Shown: positions 1 to 10,138, numbered from the stretch's first letter. The stretch is DNA of 64,000 bases from an uncultured Chloroflexota bacterium (GCA_937870825.1 CALMZO010000219.1:1-64000), one strand, 5' to 3'. Numbers and translations: made by a program. The notes: a model not told the origin generated them from the letters alone.

Positions 1-84
1 GCTCTTGGGAGTCGCGCACAATGAAATCGTTTAGAAAGCGTCTTTCAACGCATCGGTACGCAAAACAAGTTGGTTAAGGATGCA

Positions 85-3000
85 CTAGAGCGGTACGCGT
101 ACGGCGACCGTTGTGCCTTTGCCCGGCTCGCCTTCAAGACTCAATGTGCCTTGAATCATTTCCGCGCGTTCCCGCATGCCCAAAAGCCCAAGCGAACGTT
201 TGCCTCGCACCTGACTGAGGTCCAAGCCCCTGCCATTGTCCGATACTGTCAACACCAGTTCGTCTCCTTCCAAATTGAGGGTTGCCTGTACGCGCGTCGC
301 ATTCGCATGGCGCGCAACGTTCGTGAGCGTTTCTTGAAAGATGCGATAGAGTGCGGTAGCTTGTGTATGATTGAGCGCAAGCTCTTGCTCGATAATGTTC
401 GTTTCCACCACAATGCCCGTGCGCGTCTGAAATTCTTGCGCGTACCATTCGATTGAGGGACCGAGCCCCAAATCGTCCAACATGCCCGGACGCAGTTGAC
501 TCGACATTCGGCGCACGACTTTGATAGTCTGGTCAATCTGTTCCGTCATGCTGGTTGCGCGTTCGCGCAGCAGTTTGTTCCGTTTGGGCAAGCGCGCAAT
601 GAGCGCGGCAAGGTCCATCTTGAGCGCGGTGAGCGACTGTCCCAATTCATCATGCAGTTCACGCGCAATGTCGGTGCGTTCTTCTTCACGAATCGTTTGC
701 AGACGCGCCGCCAAGGCACGCAGCTGCGCGTACGATTCCTGCACGGCGCTTTCCGCTTCGCTAATTTTTTGGTACGCCCGCGCATTTTCCAGTGCAATCG
801 AGGCAATCGGAGAAAGTGCCATCAAAAAATCGGCGTCGGCAGGCGCGAACGGCTCTTGCGAGATTCGGTCGCGCACTTCGAAAAATCCGACGACCTGATT
901 TTGCGGGTTGAGAATCGGCGTGCAAAGCGCGCACTTGACATCGCGATTAAACGGCAATTCGTGCAGGATTATGGGGTCGTTGGGTGCATCGTTCGTCAAA
1001 TAGGGCGCGGCGTGTTCGAGGACCCAACCGGGCATGCCCTTGCCGGGGGGCCAAGTGTGTTCAACCGGCACACGCTCCCCGTTCTCGTAATAGCGGACAA
1101 TTTCCATCCCGCGCGGAGTCCGCAGTCCCGCAAAACCGACGCGGGCGCCCATCAGGGTTATCGCTTCTTGAATCAAAATGTCGAGTGACTCTTGTACGTC
1201 AAGCGTGGAATTGAGTTTGTTACTGATTCGCAAAAGCGCGCCGGTTGTCTCTTGGGCGCGGCGGCGTTCCCCGACCTCGCCGCTCAGCTCCTGGTACGCG
1301 CGGCTCAATTGCGCGGTACGTTCCCGCACACGTTCTTCCAATTCCGCGTTCAACTGTTCTTTTTCTTGATAAAGCCGCGCATTTTCAATTGCCACTGCCG
1401 CGCGTCCCGCAAACAATTCTGCCAGTGCCAGGTCGTCGTCGGTAAAGTGGCGCTGCGAATCGGTGTTGACCATCGTAATCGCGCCAAGCGTTTTGCCTTG
1501 CGCGTTCAAGGGCACAATCATCACCGAGCTGTAACCGATACTGCGTAAAATTTGCAGCTGCACTTCGTTTTTTGCCGCTTGTTGGAGCAATTCATCGGGA
1601 ATGTCGTAATAAATTTCCGCCTTGCCCGTCCGCAGTACGGCGGGCAATCCGCGCGGTGCCTCCCAATCGGGCTCAAAGTATTGTTTAATTTCTTCGCTGA
1701 AATCCTTTGCCCACTGCAGTCTAACAGGGTCTTGGTGCGCCAACACAAGCTGCTCTGCCGTGCCGTCACCCTTTGCCATATCAATCGTGCACCAATCGGC
1801 GAGTTCAGAAACGACCAACTGCGCGAGTTCGCTCAGCGTTTGTTTGTAATCGAGCGAGCGCGACAGCACGTGACTTGCTTCGGTGAGCCACTCGCTGCGC
1901 TGCGCCGCGCGTTCGGCAGTTTGACGCGCGCTGCGTTCGCTTTCGTACAAGCGCGCGCGTTCCAGCGCCTGCGCGCACTGCTGCGCGAGACCGCGCGCAA
2001 AGGCAATGTCCGCATCGCTGAAATTGTGTTCCTTGCCGTAACTCATCCACAAGCCGCCGAGACGGCGTTCGTTCACGGCAAGTGGCACGACGAGCCACGC
2101 ATGATTTCCGGTGGTGCCGAACGGAATATGCGGGTACCGTGCGAGTGCGTCTTCCAGCGTAGAAAATGCAAGAATTTCGCCGGTGCGAATCGCATCGGCA
2201 ATCGGCACGGGCGCATCGGCGGGAATTTGCAGCCATGGTTCCAGCGTTTCTTGCGCGTAGCTGACCGACCTCAAAAGTTGGATCGTTTGGGCATCTTGGC
2301 TCAAGAGCGCCAATGCGCCGCTGGACGCGCCTAACGGCACGATGCCGAGTTCGAGGACGGCGCGTGCCACTTCGTCCGGTGTGAGCGCCGTGGTGAGCGC
2401 GGCGGTGACGCGTTGGAGTGCACCAATGCGCGCCGCATTCTCTTCGGCGCGGGCGCGGGCGCGTTCTTGGGCTTGGTACAATTCCGCGTTTTCGAGCGCA
2501 ATGGCGGCGCGGCGCGCAATCTCTTGACCAAAATTGACATCCGCCCGCGTGTATGTGCGTTCAGACGTGGTATAACCAACGTTCATCACCCCAAACACGC
2601 GCCCGCGCACAATCAGCGGCAGAATCATCAGCGACCTGATTTGCAAACCGTCGAACAATTCTGTCGCGCGTTCCGTCGGCAGGTGCGTACGAAATTCGGG
2701 GGCCGGCAGTTCGGGATAAAACGCAAGTTCACCGTTGCGCGCAACCCGTCCACTGGGACTGTCCGGGTCATCCACGCGCGGGTGATAACTCGACACCAGT
2801 TCCCATGTCAACGTTTCCTGTGCCGGGTCAAAATGCGCGACGGCAATCGGTTGGAGCTCTTGGTCATTTACAATGTCCACGACCGCGTAATCCGCAAACG
2901 CGGGCACCATCGCGTGCGTCATGCGTTGCAAAGTTTCTGACACATTCAAAGACGCGGCAAGTTCCGCGCTGATGGTTGCCAACAGTTCGCTGCGTTGCTG

Positions 3001-6000
3001 CTCGTGTTCCGCGGCGTGGCGCGCCTCGCGTTCTGCTTGATACAAACGCGCGCGGTCCAGCGCCTGCGCGCACTGCTGCGCCAGTGCCGTCAAGAACTGA
3101 ATGTCCGCCGCGCTGACCTGTTTCTCCTTTTCAAAACTGCAATGCAGTGCGCCGATGGCTTGGTCATTTGCTACCAGCGGCAAGGTGATTTGACTGCCCC
3201 ACAGCGATTCCGCCACCCCAATCTGCGGATAACGTGTCGCCAGGTCTTGCGAGCTCAGATACAACAATTCGCGCGAATGCAGGACATCACCCATCGGCGT
3301 TGCCAGCCGCGCGGGGAATCGTTTCCAATGATTGGTGTTGTTGGCTTGGTAGCCAAATGTTCCGAGCACTTCCAAGTCCTCGCCGTCATGCGTCAGCAGC
3401 GCAATACTTCCCCCGCGCGCATCAACGGCCGGGATTCCCAGGTTGAGTGTGATGTCCGCAATTTCTGCATGCGTGAGCGCCGCCGAGAGTGCCGCCGTGA
3501 CGCGCTGGAGCGCGCTGATGCGCGCCGTGTTTTGTTCTGCGAGCGCGCGGGCTTGCTGCTCCGCTTCGTACAAGCGCGTGCGGTCAATTGCCTGGGCAGT
3601 CTGCTGGGCAAGCGCGTTCATGAACGCTTCATCGCGCTCATCAAATTCGCGTTCGTCCAAAAATGTCAGCCCGACCACACCCAGCACACGTCCTTTGAGA
3701 ATCAGAGGAATGGCTGCCCATGCGTTGCCAATAAGCCCTCTCTGGCGTTCAAAAACTTCGGGATACTTGTCGCGCAGCATTTGTGCACCGCTCAGCAAAA
3801 TGGGCACTCCTGTTACGACCGCTTCCGGCATCGGCGCGCGCGTGTGAATGGTCACATTGCGCCACGCTTCAACAATTTCGGGTTCATAGCCAAAGCCGTG
3901 AATCGGTTCAAGGGTGTGTCCATCCTCAGAGAGGAGCCATACGCTGCCTGCGTGCGCCCCGAGTGCGGCAATGCTTTGCTCCAACGCGATTTGCGCCGCT
4001 TGCGTAGCCGTCAGCGCAGAACCGAGCGCAGCGGTTACGTTTTGCAGTGCGCTGATGCGAATCGAATTTTCTTCAATCTCCTCACGCGCGGCTTGTTCCT
4101 GCATAAACAGGGTGGCATTGTCGAGTGCCACCGCGGCGCGCCGCCCAATCTCTTCGCCCGTCAACAAGTCTTGGAACGAGAAACGCCGCGCCGTATCCGG
4201 ATTGGAAAATGTGATTGCCCCGAACGTGCGCCCGCGCGCAATCAGCGGCACAATCATGTACGATTTCAGCCGCAGACGTTCGACGACGATGCGGTAATCG
4301 CGCGCGGTGGGATTCATGGCGACATCGGTGACCCATTCGGCTTTGCCGCTGCGAATGACTTGCGGAGTGCCGTGTTCGGCATCAGGGTCAAGCGGTTGCT
4401 GTGCCGCCCACTCGCGAATAATCGCTTCCTTCTCCGGCTGGACATGCGCCAGCGTGGCGAGGCGAATCGAGCCGTCATCGGCAACGAGATTAATCACGCA
4501 CCATTCCGCGAAACGCGCGACGACCAAACGCGCGAGGCGTTCCATGCGCGTTTCATGGTCGAGCGACGTGATGATTTCACTGCTCGTTTCGGCAACCAAT
4601 TGCAAACGCGCTTGCGCCGCTTGAGATTCCTGATAAAGCCAAGCATTGTCGGCGGCAAGACTCGCGCGGCGCACCAGCTCTTGCGCCAATTCGACATCGT
4701 TCGCCGTGTACTTTTTGTCGGCGTCGGACAGGGCAAACGTGACCGCGCCGAGAATGCGTCCGCGCGCTTGCAGCGGAATGCAAATGTACGCTTCCAAACC
4801 CAACAGCTGCAAAGATTTTAGGTGTTCCGCATCGCGCGCCGCTTCGTGCAGGACCGTTGGCGGGACCTCATTCAAAAATTCGACTTGCCCTGTCCGGATT
4901 ACATAGGACACGAGATGATTTGCATTCTTGTCCAACGCATACTGCTGTGGGCGCGCGGTGATGGCTTGAATTTTTTCGGCATCGCGGTGGACAAAGGCGA
5001 GGCGGCGAATCATGCCGTCCTCGGTCAAGGCGTGCACGGCGCACCAATCGCCGAGCGCGGGGACGGCAAGTTGGGCAATCGTACGAAGCGTCGCGTCATA
5101 ATCGAGAGAGGCATTCAAGCGACTCGTCGCGTCGTCCAAAAAGTCCTTGGACCGTTCTGCCTGCTTGCGTTCGGTGATGTCAATCACGCTCACCAACACG
5201 CGGTCAATCTGCTGGTCGGGCGGTGGAAAAGTGACGCTGAGGAAAAATTCGCGGCGTTCGCCTTGCAAGGTGCGCGCAGGCACTTCGGCTTGAAAATAAC
5301 CGCCGCCGTTGGCAATGACCGCCAACTCGTCGGCAAAAATGGGGAGCGAGTCGGGGGTAAAACCGCGGTCAAGCGCGCCAAGCAATTCCTCGCGCGTTTT
5401 TGCGCCGAGCATCCTGAGCGTTTCGGGATTCACATCGTTGACAACCGCTTTTTGCGCCGCCGCGCGGACAAACTCGGGATGCTCCGTGAGATACTGCCGA
5501 ATATCAGTCACATCGTTTGCGCGAACCTGGTTAAGCATTTCGCGAACGACGGTGAAATCTTCTTCCCACAAAGAAACGGTCGCGGTCTCAAAAATGGTGC
5601 GATAGCGCGCTTCGGACGCGCGGATGCGTTTTTCGACCTGTTTGCGTTCGGTGATGTCAATGATGGAAAGGAGCGCGAACTCGCCTTCGGCAGTGGTGAT
5701 TGGATTCAGTCCAATCTCGACGGGGACTTGTGTGCCGTCTTTCCGCAGCAACGCCAAGTCGCGCCCCATGCCCATTTTGCGTACCTGCGGCGCAGCAAAG
5801 AAACCTTCACGATAGGCCCCGTGACGTCGGCGGAAAGGCTCCGGCACGAGCTTTTCGACGGTCAAGCCGACGAGTTCCTCGCGTGTGTAACCAAAAAGCT
5901 GTTCGGCTTGAGAATTGGCGACGGTAATGCTGCCCGCGCGATTGACCATCAACACCGCGTTGGGCATAAATTCAATCATCAGGCGCAAACGGTCTTGACT

Positions 6001-8505
6001 CTCTTGCAGCGCCTGTTCGGCGAGCTTCCGCTCGGTAATGTCAACGCTCGCACCGACAAAGCCCTGAAAGGTACCATCCTGGGCGCGGCGGGGTGTAGCC
6101 GTCGAGCGCATCCAACGATATTGCCCATCGTGCCGGCGAAAGCGAAATTCTTTTTCAAAGAACGACTGCTGCTCGAACGCGCGCAGATATGCGCTGAGGT
6201 AGGAGGCGCGGTCATCGGGATGGACAAATTGGCTCCAATCATACCCCGCCACGTCAACCTGCGACTCTACTCCCAGAAAGTCCAAGTACTCGCGATTCAC
6301 AAACTCGGCGCCGTTCAAGCCATTGACCCAAAGCAAGACCGGTGAACCGTCAGCCAACATCTGAAAGCGCTGTTCCGATGCGCGCAGTTTTTGCTCGGTT
6401 TCTTTGCTTTCGGTAATGTCAACAATAGTCCCAACCAAGCGTTCGGGCAGGGAGCCGCCGTTGTAGATGGCTTCGCCGCGCACGGACACCCAACGCACCG
6501 CGCTGTCGGGACGCACAATGCGATGTTCCAGCTGCAGGCGTCGAATGGTGCCCTGGTCGCGGAAGGCGCGTACCATTGCCTCCACAGTCGCGCGGTCATC
6601 GGGATGAATCAACGCAAGCTGACGGTCATAATCGAGATAGTCGTCCGGAGCGAGCCCATAGATGGCTTTGCCTTGCGGTGACCAATTGCGTGTCTGTGTG
6701 ACCAAATCAAAATCCCAAATGCCAATCGCGCCCGATTGAGTGGCGAGACGCAAACGATTTTCACTTTCTCCCAGTGCCTGTTCGGTATTGTGGCGCGCAA
6801 CCGCAAACGCAAGCTGTCGCGCAATCAAGAGGGCAAGTTCGCGTTCTTTGCTGCTAAACGAATGCGGCACGTTGTAATAGACCATGAACTTGCCGATGAC
6901 CTTGCCGTCGTTCACGAGCGGAATGAAAGCGAGCGCGCCGATGCCTTCGTTGCGAATTGTCGCGCGCAGCGGCTCGTCAAGGTCGGCAGCTTCCACGTCG
7001 TTCATCAAAATCGGTTCGGGATTTTTCGAGTCGGGCTTCCAGGGGGAGTGACCTGAGGTAGCATGGCGATACGCCTCGGACAGACCGCGCCAACTGACAA
7101 AGCGCATAACACCCGCATCGTCAAAAAACAAGATGGAGGCGCGGTCACACTGCAGCGCCTCCAAAATTGCATCGAGGGACGCATCGTAAATGTCCTGAAG
7201 CGATTGCGTACGCTGCAGTTGGTCGGTCAATTGATACAAGACCGCTTGACGGCGCGCGCTGAGCTGCAACGCTTGTTCGGCGGCTTGGCGCGCCGAGATA
7301 TCAGAGGAGACCCCGACAATTCCTACTAACGTGCCTTCCAGATCATAGACCGGCGAATCGGTCACTTGCGCGGGAAAGGAGGTGCCGTCGCGGCGCTTGA
7401 CCAAAAGTTCACCCGACCAACTTTGCCCGCGCCGCACCTGTTCCATAATCTCTAACGCTTGCTCGCGGGAAGCATCCGTTGGCGTAACCTCGATGATATT
7501 TTGACCAATGACTTGGTCAGCCGGCCAACCGTAGAGCTTTTCGGCAAAATGATTCCAGTACGTAATCGTGCCGTCCAAATCTGTCGCGATGACCGCCTGC
7601 TCGACGGTATCCAGCAGATTCGACTTGAAACGGATTTCTTGCTCGACGCGTTTGCGTTCGGTGACATTGCGCGCCACGACAGACGCCCCGACAACCTTCC
7701 CTGTCTCATCCCGCAGGGGCGAAATCGTCACCGAGACATCTACGCGCGTGCCGTCCTTGCGAAGACGCACCGTATCAAAGTGGTCAATCTTTTCCCCGCG
7801 CGCGATGCGCGCCATGATAGATTGCAGTTGATGTTTTCGTTCCGGTGGAAAAATGATGAGGACAGACTTGCCAATCACCTCGTCGCGCGTATAGCCATAC
7901 AAACGTTCTGCCGCCGGATTCCAGTCGAGCAGAATTCCATTCAAGTCTTTGGCAAGAATCGCGTCGTCCGAATCGCGCACGATGGCGGCGAGCCGCGCTT
8001 GACTACTCAAGCCGATCTGACGCAATAGAAAATAGCCGATTTGTGTTGCAAGGGTGCGTCCCAGTTCAATAATGTTTGCATCCGGTTCGAGCGTTTGCCG
8101 GGTGAACGCTTCGAGCACGCCGACAAATTGTCCGCCCGCAATCAAGGGAAACGCAAACGCGCTCGACAACCCGGCATGTGCAGCGAACGCCGCGCGCGGA
8201 AAGTTTGTTTCTACGCGCACATCTTTGACCCACACCACATCACGCTGCGCCCACACGCGCCCCGGCAAGCCGACGCCTTGCCCCATCGTCATATCACACG
8301 TCGCCGCCGCAAAGTCCGCGAGCAACACATCATCCGGACGGTGCCACACCACCAAAGGGCGCAACACCTGCCCCATGGTATCAAGTTGCCACACCGCAGA
8401 CTCGTCCCAACCCAATTCGCGGCACAACGCCTCAAGCAGGCGCGGCGCGGCTTGGCTCAATGAGAGCGATTCGGCAAGGATATTTGCAATCTGGGAATGA
8501 ATCAT
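85..8505 (-). CDS. Giant soluble multi-GAF/PAS sensor histidine kinase (NarX/DegS-type core)
   Basis: Predicted 2806-residue cytoplasmic sensor kinase; no membrane segment is visible. From the N-terminus I read GAF, two PAS, GAF, four PAS (each ending in a DITERK-like linker), then eight consecutive GAF domains joined by helical linkers, a HisKA_3 dimerisation domain with the phospho-accepting His in RELHDELGQ, and an HATPase_c domain (N-box around ETLTNVARHA, G-box DNGRG and GLLGMRER). That is about 16 sensor domains, where this class usually carries one to four. HisKA_3 kinases normally phosphorylate NarL/FixJ regulators; no such gene adjoins, the nearest being at 28771. I chose ATG 8505 because the longer frame begins with TTG at 8550; an AAGGAAAG lies about 17 bases upstream, a weak ribosome site. 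Ligands cannot be read from sequence. Function class is sure; domain count is by eye. Confidence 0.93.
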   Translation of the reverse strand: MIHSQIANILAESLSLSQAAPRLLEALCRELGWDESAVWQLDTMGQVLRPLVVWHRPDDVLLADFAAATCDMTMGQGVGLPGRVWAQRDVVWVKDVRVETNFPRAAFAAHAGLSSAFAFPLIAGGQFVGVLEAFTRQTLEPDANIIELGRTLATQIGYFLLRQIGLSSQARLAAIVRDSDDAILAKDLNGILLDWNPAAERLYGYTRDEVIGKSVLIIFPPERKHQLQSIMARIARGEKIDHFDTVRLRKDGTRVDVSVTISPLRDETGKVVGASVVARNVTERKRVEQEIRFKSNLLDTVEQAVIATDLDGTITYWNHFAEKLYGWPADQVIGQNIIEVTPTDASREQALEIMEQVRRGQSWSGELLVKRRDGTSFPAQVTDSPVYDLEGTLVGIVGVSSDISARQAAEQALQLSARRQAVLYQLTDQLQRTQSLQDIYDASLDAILEALQCDRASILFFDDAGVMRFVSWRGLSEAYRHATSGHSPWKPDSKNPEPILMNDVEAADLDEPLRATIRNEGIGALAFIPLVNDGKVIGKFMVYYNVPHSFSSKERELALLIARQLAFAVARHNTEQALGESENRLRLATQSGAIGIWDFDLVTQTRNWSPQGKAIYGLAPDDYLDYDRQLALIHPDDRATVEAMVRAFRDQGTIRRLQLEHRIVRPDSAVRWVSVRGEAIYNGGSLPERLVGTIVDITESKETEQKLRASEQRFQMLADGSPVLLWVNGLNGAEFVNREYLDFLGVESQVDVAGYDWSQFVHPDDRASYLSAYLRAFEQQSFFEKEFRFRRHDGQYRWMRSTATPRRAQDGTFQGFVGASVDITERKLAEQALQESQDRLRLMIEFMPNAVLMVNRAGSITVANSQAEQLFGYTREELVGLTVEKLVPEPFRRRHGAYREGFFAAPQVRKMGMGRDLALLRKDGTQVPVEIGLNPITTAEGEFALLSIIDITERKQVEKRIRASEARYRTIFETATVSLWEEDFTVVREMLNQVRANDVTDIRQYLTEHPEFVRAAAQKAVVNDVNPETLRMLGAKTREELLGALDRGFTPDSLPIFADELAVIANGGGYFQAEVPARTLQGERREFFLSVTFPPPDQQIDRVLVSVIDITERKQAERSKDFLDDATSRLNASLDYDATLRTIAQLAVPALGDWCAVHALTEDGMIRRLAFVHRDAEKIQAITARPQQYALDKNANHLVSYVIRTGQVEFLNEVPPTVLHEAARDAEHLKSLQLLGLEAYICIPLQARGRILGAVTFALSDADKKYTANDVELAQELVRRASLAADNAWLYQESQAAQARLQLVAETSSEIITSLDHETRMERLARLVVARFAEWCVINLVADDGSIRLATLAHVQPEKEAIIREWAAQQPLDPDAEHGTPQVIRSGKAEWVTDVAMNPTARDYRIVVERLRLKSYMIVPLIARGRTFGAITFSNPDTARRFSFQDLLTGEEIGRRAAVALDNATLFMQEQAAREEIEENSIRISALQNVTAALGSALTATQAAQIALEQSIAALGAHAGSVWLLSEDGHTLEPIHGFGYEPEIVEAWRNVTIHTRAPMPEAVVTGVPILLSGAQMLRDKYPEVFERQRGLIGNAWAAIPLILKGRVLGVVGLTFLDEREFDERDEAFMNALAQQTAQAIDRTRLYEAEQQARALAEQNTARISALQRVTAALSAALTHAEIADITLNLGIPAVDARGGSIALLTHDGEDLEVLGTFGYQANNTNHWKRFPARLATPMGDVLHSRELLYLSSQDLATRYPQIGVAESLWGSQITLPLVANDQAIGALHCSFEKEKQVSAADIQFLTALAQQCAQALDRARLYQAEREARHAAEHEQQRSELLATISAELAASLNVSETLQRMTHAMVPAFADYAVVDIVNDQELQPIAVAHFDPAQETLTWELVSSYHPRVDDPDSPSGRVARNGELAFYPELPAPEFRTHLPTERATELFDGLQIRSLMILPLIVRGRVFGVMNVGYTTSERTYTRADVNFGQEIARRAAIALENAELYQAQERARARAEENAARIGALQRVTAALTTALTPDEVARAVLELGIVPLGASSGALALLSQDAQTIQLLRSVSYAQETLEPWLQIPADAPVPIADAIRTGEILAFSTLEDALARYPHIPFGTTGNHAWLVVPLAVNERRLGGLWMSYGKEHNFSDADIAFARGLAQQCAQALERARLYESERSARQTAERAAQRSEWLTEASHVLSRSLDYKQTLSELAQLVVSELADWCTIDMAKGDGTAEQLVLAHQDPVRLQWAKDFSEEIKQYFEPDWEAPRGLPAVLRTGKAEIYYDIPDELLQQAAKNEVQLQILRSIGYSSVMIVPLNAQGKTLGAITMVNTDSQRHFTDDDLALAELFAGRAAVAIENARLYQEKEQLNAELEERVRERTAQLSRAYQELSGEVGERRRAQETTGALLRISNKLNSTLDVQESLDILIQEAITLMGARVGFAGLRTPRGMEIVRYYENGERVPVEHTWPPGKGMPGWVLEHAAPYLTNDAPNDPIILHELPFNRDVKCALCTPILNPQNQVVGFFEVRDRISQEPFAPADADFLMALSPIASIALENARAYQKISEAESAVQESYAQLRALAARLQTIREEERTDIARELHDELGQSLTALKMDLAALIARLPKRNKLLRERATSMTEQIDQTIKVVRRMSSQLRPGMLDDLGLGPSIEWYAQEFQTRTGIVVETNIIEQELALNHTQATALYRIFQETLTNVARHANATRVQATLNLEGDELVLTVSDNGRGLDLSQVRGKRSLGLLGMRERAEMIQGTLSLEGEPGKGTTVAVRVPL

Positions 8506-8550
8506 AACTTTTTGGTTAGAGGCTTTCCTTACAGTGTCAGAAAACCACAA

Positions 8551-8855
8551 GGAACAATTTCCTGTGCAGAGGTCACAAACGGTCCCCGTTCGTCAGTCAA
8601 CTTGATGAATGACAGGGCGACTCGATACGCTTGGTATTTGAGCTTGAGAATTCGAGTCGCATGCGCCCGGTTCTTGCCGCATGAGCTCTAGAAATTATAA
8701 CTCTGACGCGCAAATTCGCTATCAGTTAAACGATGTATCGCTTGTAGGACAAAGGATGACACAAGCCCTTGACGAATTACCGACACAAAAATCGTGCATT
8801 CACTGATAGAACGCGCCGGAGAAATACGCTACGCTCCCTCTACATGGAGCAAAAA
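8551..8855. other. Divergent intergenic region with a 9-bp inverted repeat
   Basis: About 300 bases between the giant kinase and the rightward stress genes, so it must hold promoters for both. Exact 9-base arms GCGACTCGA (8617-8625) and TCGAGTCGC (8652-8660), extended by GGGC/GCCC, could form a stem with a 26-base loop. A TATCGCTTGTAGGACA element lies at 8736-8751 and recurs almost exactly near 63138. I could not fix -35/-10 boxes with confidence. Confidence 0.4.
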
Positions 8856-9425
8856 ATGTTTCGCTATGCCTGCGCCTCGCGCCTGCATCCTTCGTCCCTC
8901 CTTTGCAAAGGCGGCGTGTGGGCGCTTTTGATTGTCCTTTTTCTCTTTCAACATCTCACCACTGTTCTCGCGCAAGAGCCGCCGCACAGTTTGAAAATTA
9001 CGCGCGAGGGACAGAGTCAAGAATTGGCAAGCCAAGGTCTCACACCGGACAAATATATCCCTGTTTGGTTGGAAACAAAACTCGCAGCGCGCCCAGTACC
9101 CTGCCAGAATATTACGTTGGTGGGAACAAATTTTGACGCGGCAAAAGCGTTGACGGCTGCGGTTGATGTTGTAGTGACAGGCGCATACAAACTATTCAGC
9201 CTTCCAAGCACCGCCGACAGCGCCGGCAAAGGGGATGTGAAATGCGACGGCTCGTTGTACGTTCCCATACAGGAAATGATTCCGCCGCAAGACCGCTTGT
9301 CCAAAGTGCAGAATGTGCCGGAATTGTACACGGTGCGCATGACGGAAATTTTTATGATGGGGGGCGGCATTGCGCTGGTCGTCGTTCTGGGAAGCTTGGT
9401 CTGGAAAGCGCGGAGCCGCACATGA
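8856..9425 (+). CDS. Exported protein with C-terminal membrane anchor, unknown function
   Basis: 189 residues. Residues 1-37 form a signal peptide (basic start, hydrophobic ALLIVLFLFQ core, AQ/EP cleavage-like site). An extracytoplasmic domain of about 120 residues with two Cys follows, then a C-terminal hydrophobic helix (MMGGGIALVVVLGSLVW) ending in basic residues, so the protein is probably anchored with its bulk outside. I do not recognise the family. The start is set at ATG 8856 because GGAG at 8847-8850 sits six bases before it; an in-frame ATG at 8844 lacks such a site. The stop overlaps the next ATG by four bases, so the two are probably translationally coupled. Confidence 0.7.
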   Translation: MFRYACASRLHPSSLLCKGGVWALLIVLFLFQHLTTVLAQEPPHSLKITREGQSQELASQGLTPDKYIPVWLETKLAARPVPCQNITLVGTNFDAAKALTAAVDVVVTGAYKLFSLPSTADSAGKGDVKCDGSLYVPIQEMIPPQDRLSKVQNVPELYTVRMTEIFMMGGGIALVVVLGSLVWKARSRT

Positions 9426-9538
9426 AACGAATTCCTTTCTGGTTTACCACAATCCGTGTGTCTGTTGTGCTTGCTCTGGGGCTATTCGCCGTCGGCATCC
9501 TTTATTTGCTCATCCTGCTATTTCTGATGCGGCAATAG
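9422..9538 (+). CDS. 38-residue single-helix membrane peptide
   Basis: A very short gene whose ATG overlaps the previous stop (ATGA at 9422-9425). The product is MKR plus a short polar stretch, then one long hydrophobic helix (VVLALGLFAVGILYLLILLFLM), so it would be a small inner-membrane protein. It is followed 19 bases later by the DUF2231 gene. The overlap and clean hydrophobic profile argue for a real gene, possibly a partner of the anchored protein upstream. It has no recognisable family and would be missed by most gene callers. Confidence 0.6.
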   Translation: MKRIPFWFTTIRVSVVLALGLFAVGILYLLILLFLMRQ

Positions 9539-9557
9539 GTCGTCCAGGAGGAACGAT

Positions 9558-10076
9558 ATGTACAGCAAAATCAAATTTTTAGGGCATCCGTTGCACCCAA
9601 TGCTTGTTGCCTTTCCCATTGTGCTCTACACCGCCGCACTCGTCGGCTTTGTGCTGTATGCGTGGCAAGGGGATGTCTTTTGGTTTCGACTTGGATTCGT
9701 CGCTAACATCGCGGGGGTCGTGATGGCACTCGTTGCGGCTGTGCCGGGTTTTCTGGATTGGGCGCTCGGCATTCCAGGCGAACATGAGGCAAAGCGCGTT
9801 GGCACGACACACATGGCGTTAAATGTCACCGCGCTCGTGTTGTTTGCATTGAACGCGTGGCTGTTGTGGGACCAATGGACGGCGACAGCCCCGAATTTGA
9901 AATGGGCGCTGCTCTTGACCGCACTCGGCACACTGGTCACAGTAGGCGCCGGCTATTTCGGATATGAATTGATTCAGCGACATCACGTCGGCGTCGATTT
10001 GACGCCGGAACAAGCGCGCTATGAACCGACGAGCGCGGAACGAACACGCAGTCAGGGCGCGTATCGGCGTGTGTGA
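9558..10076 (+). CDS. DUF2231-type four-helix membrane protein
   Basis: 172 residues. It begins with the FLGHPLHPMLVAFPI segment typical of DUF2231 proteins and has four hydrophobic helices (roughly residues 14-35, 45-65, 85-105, 115-135), with a short charged C-tail. DUF2231 proteins are membrane proteins of unclear role, sometimes next to or fused with Rieske or cytochrome modules; nothing redox is adjacent here. The conserved HPLHP histidines suggest metal or heme contact, which is inference. GGAGG before the ATG at 9558 supports the start. It lies in the same rightward run as the stress genes. Confidence 0.82.
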   Translation: MYSKIKFLGHPLHPMLVAFPIVLYTAALVGFVLYAWQGDVFWFRLGFVANIAGVVMALVAAVPGFLDWALGIPGEHEAKRVGTTHMALNVTALVLFALNAWLLWDQWTATAPNLKWALLLTALGTLVTVGAGYFGYELIQRHHVGVDLTPEQARYEPTSAERTRSQGAYRRV

Positions 10077-10138
10077 CATTCCGTCACACAACCCGCTTCG
10101 CGTCGTTAGAACTGATAACCCTTTGTAAGGAGATGGAT

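Noticed and set aside
1-84. Possible end of another gene at the window edge
   Set aside because: No frame continues across these bases with a recognisable product; nothing can be said.
2995-6345. Two long rightward frames of 608 and 507 codons opposite the giant kinase
   Set aside because: They lie antisense to clear GAF/PAS coding sequence, have no recognisable domains and arise from its codon bias.
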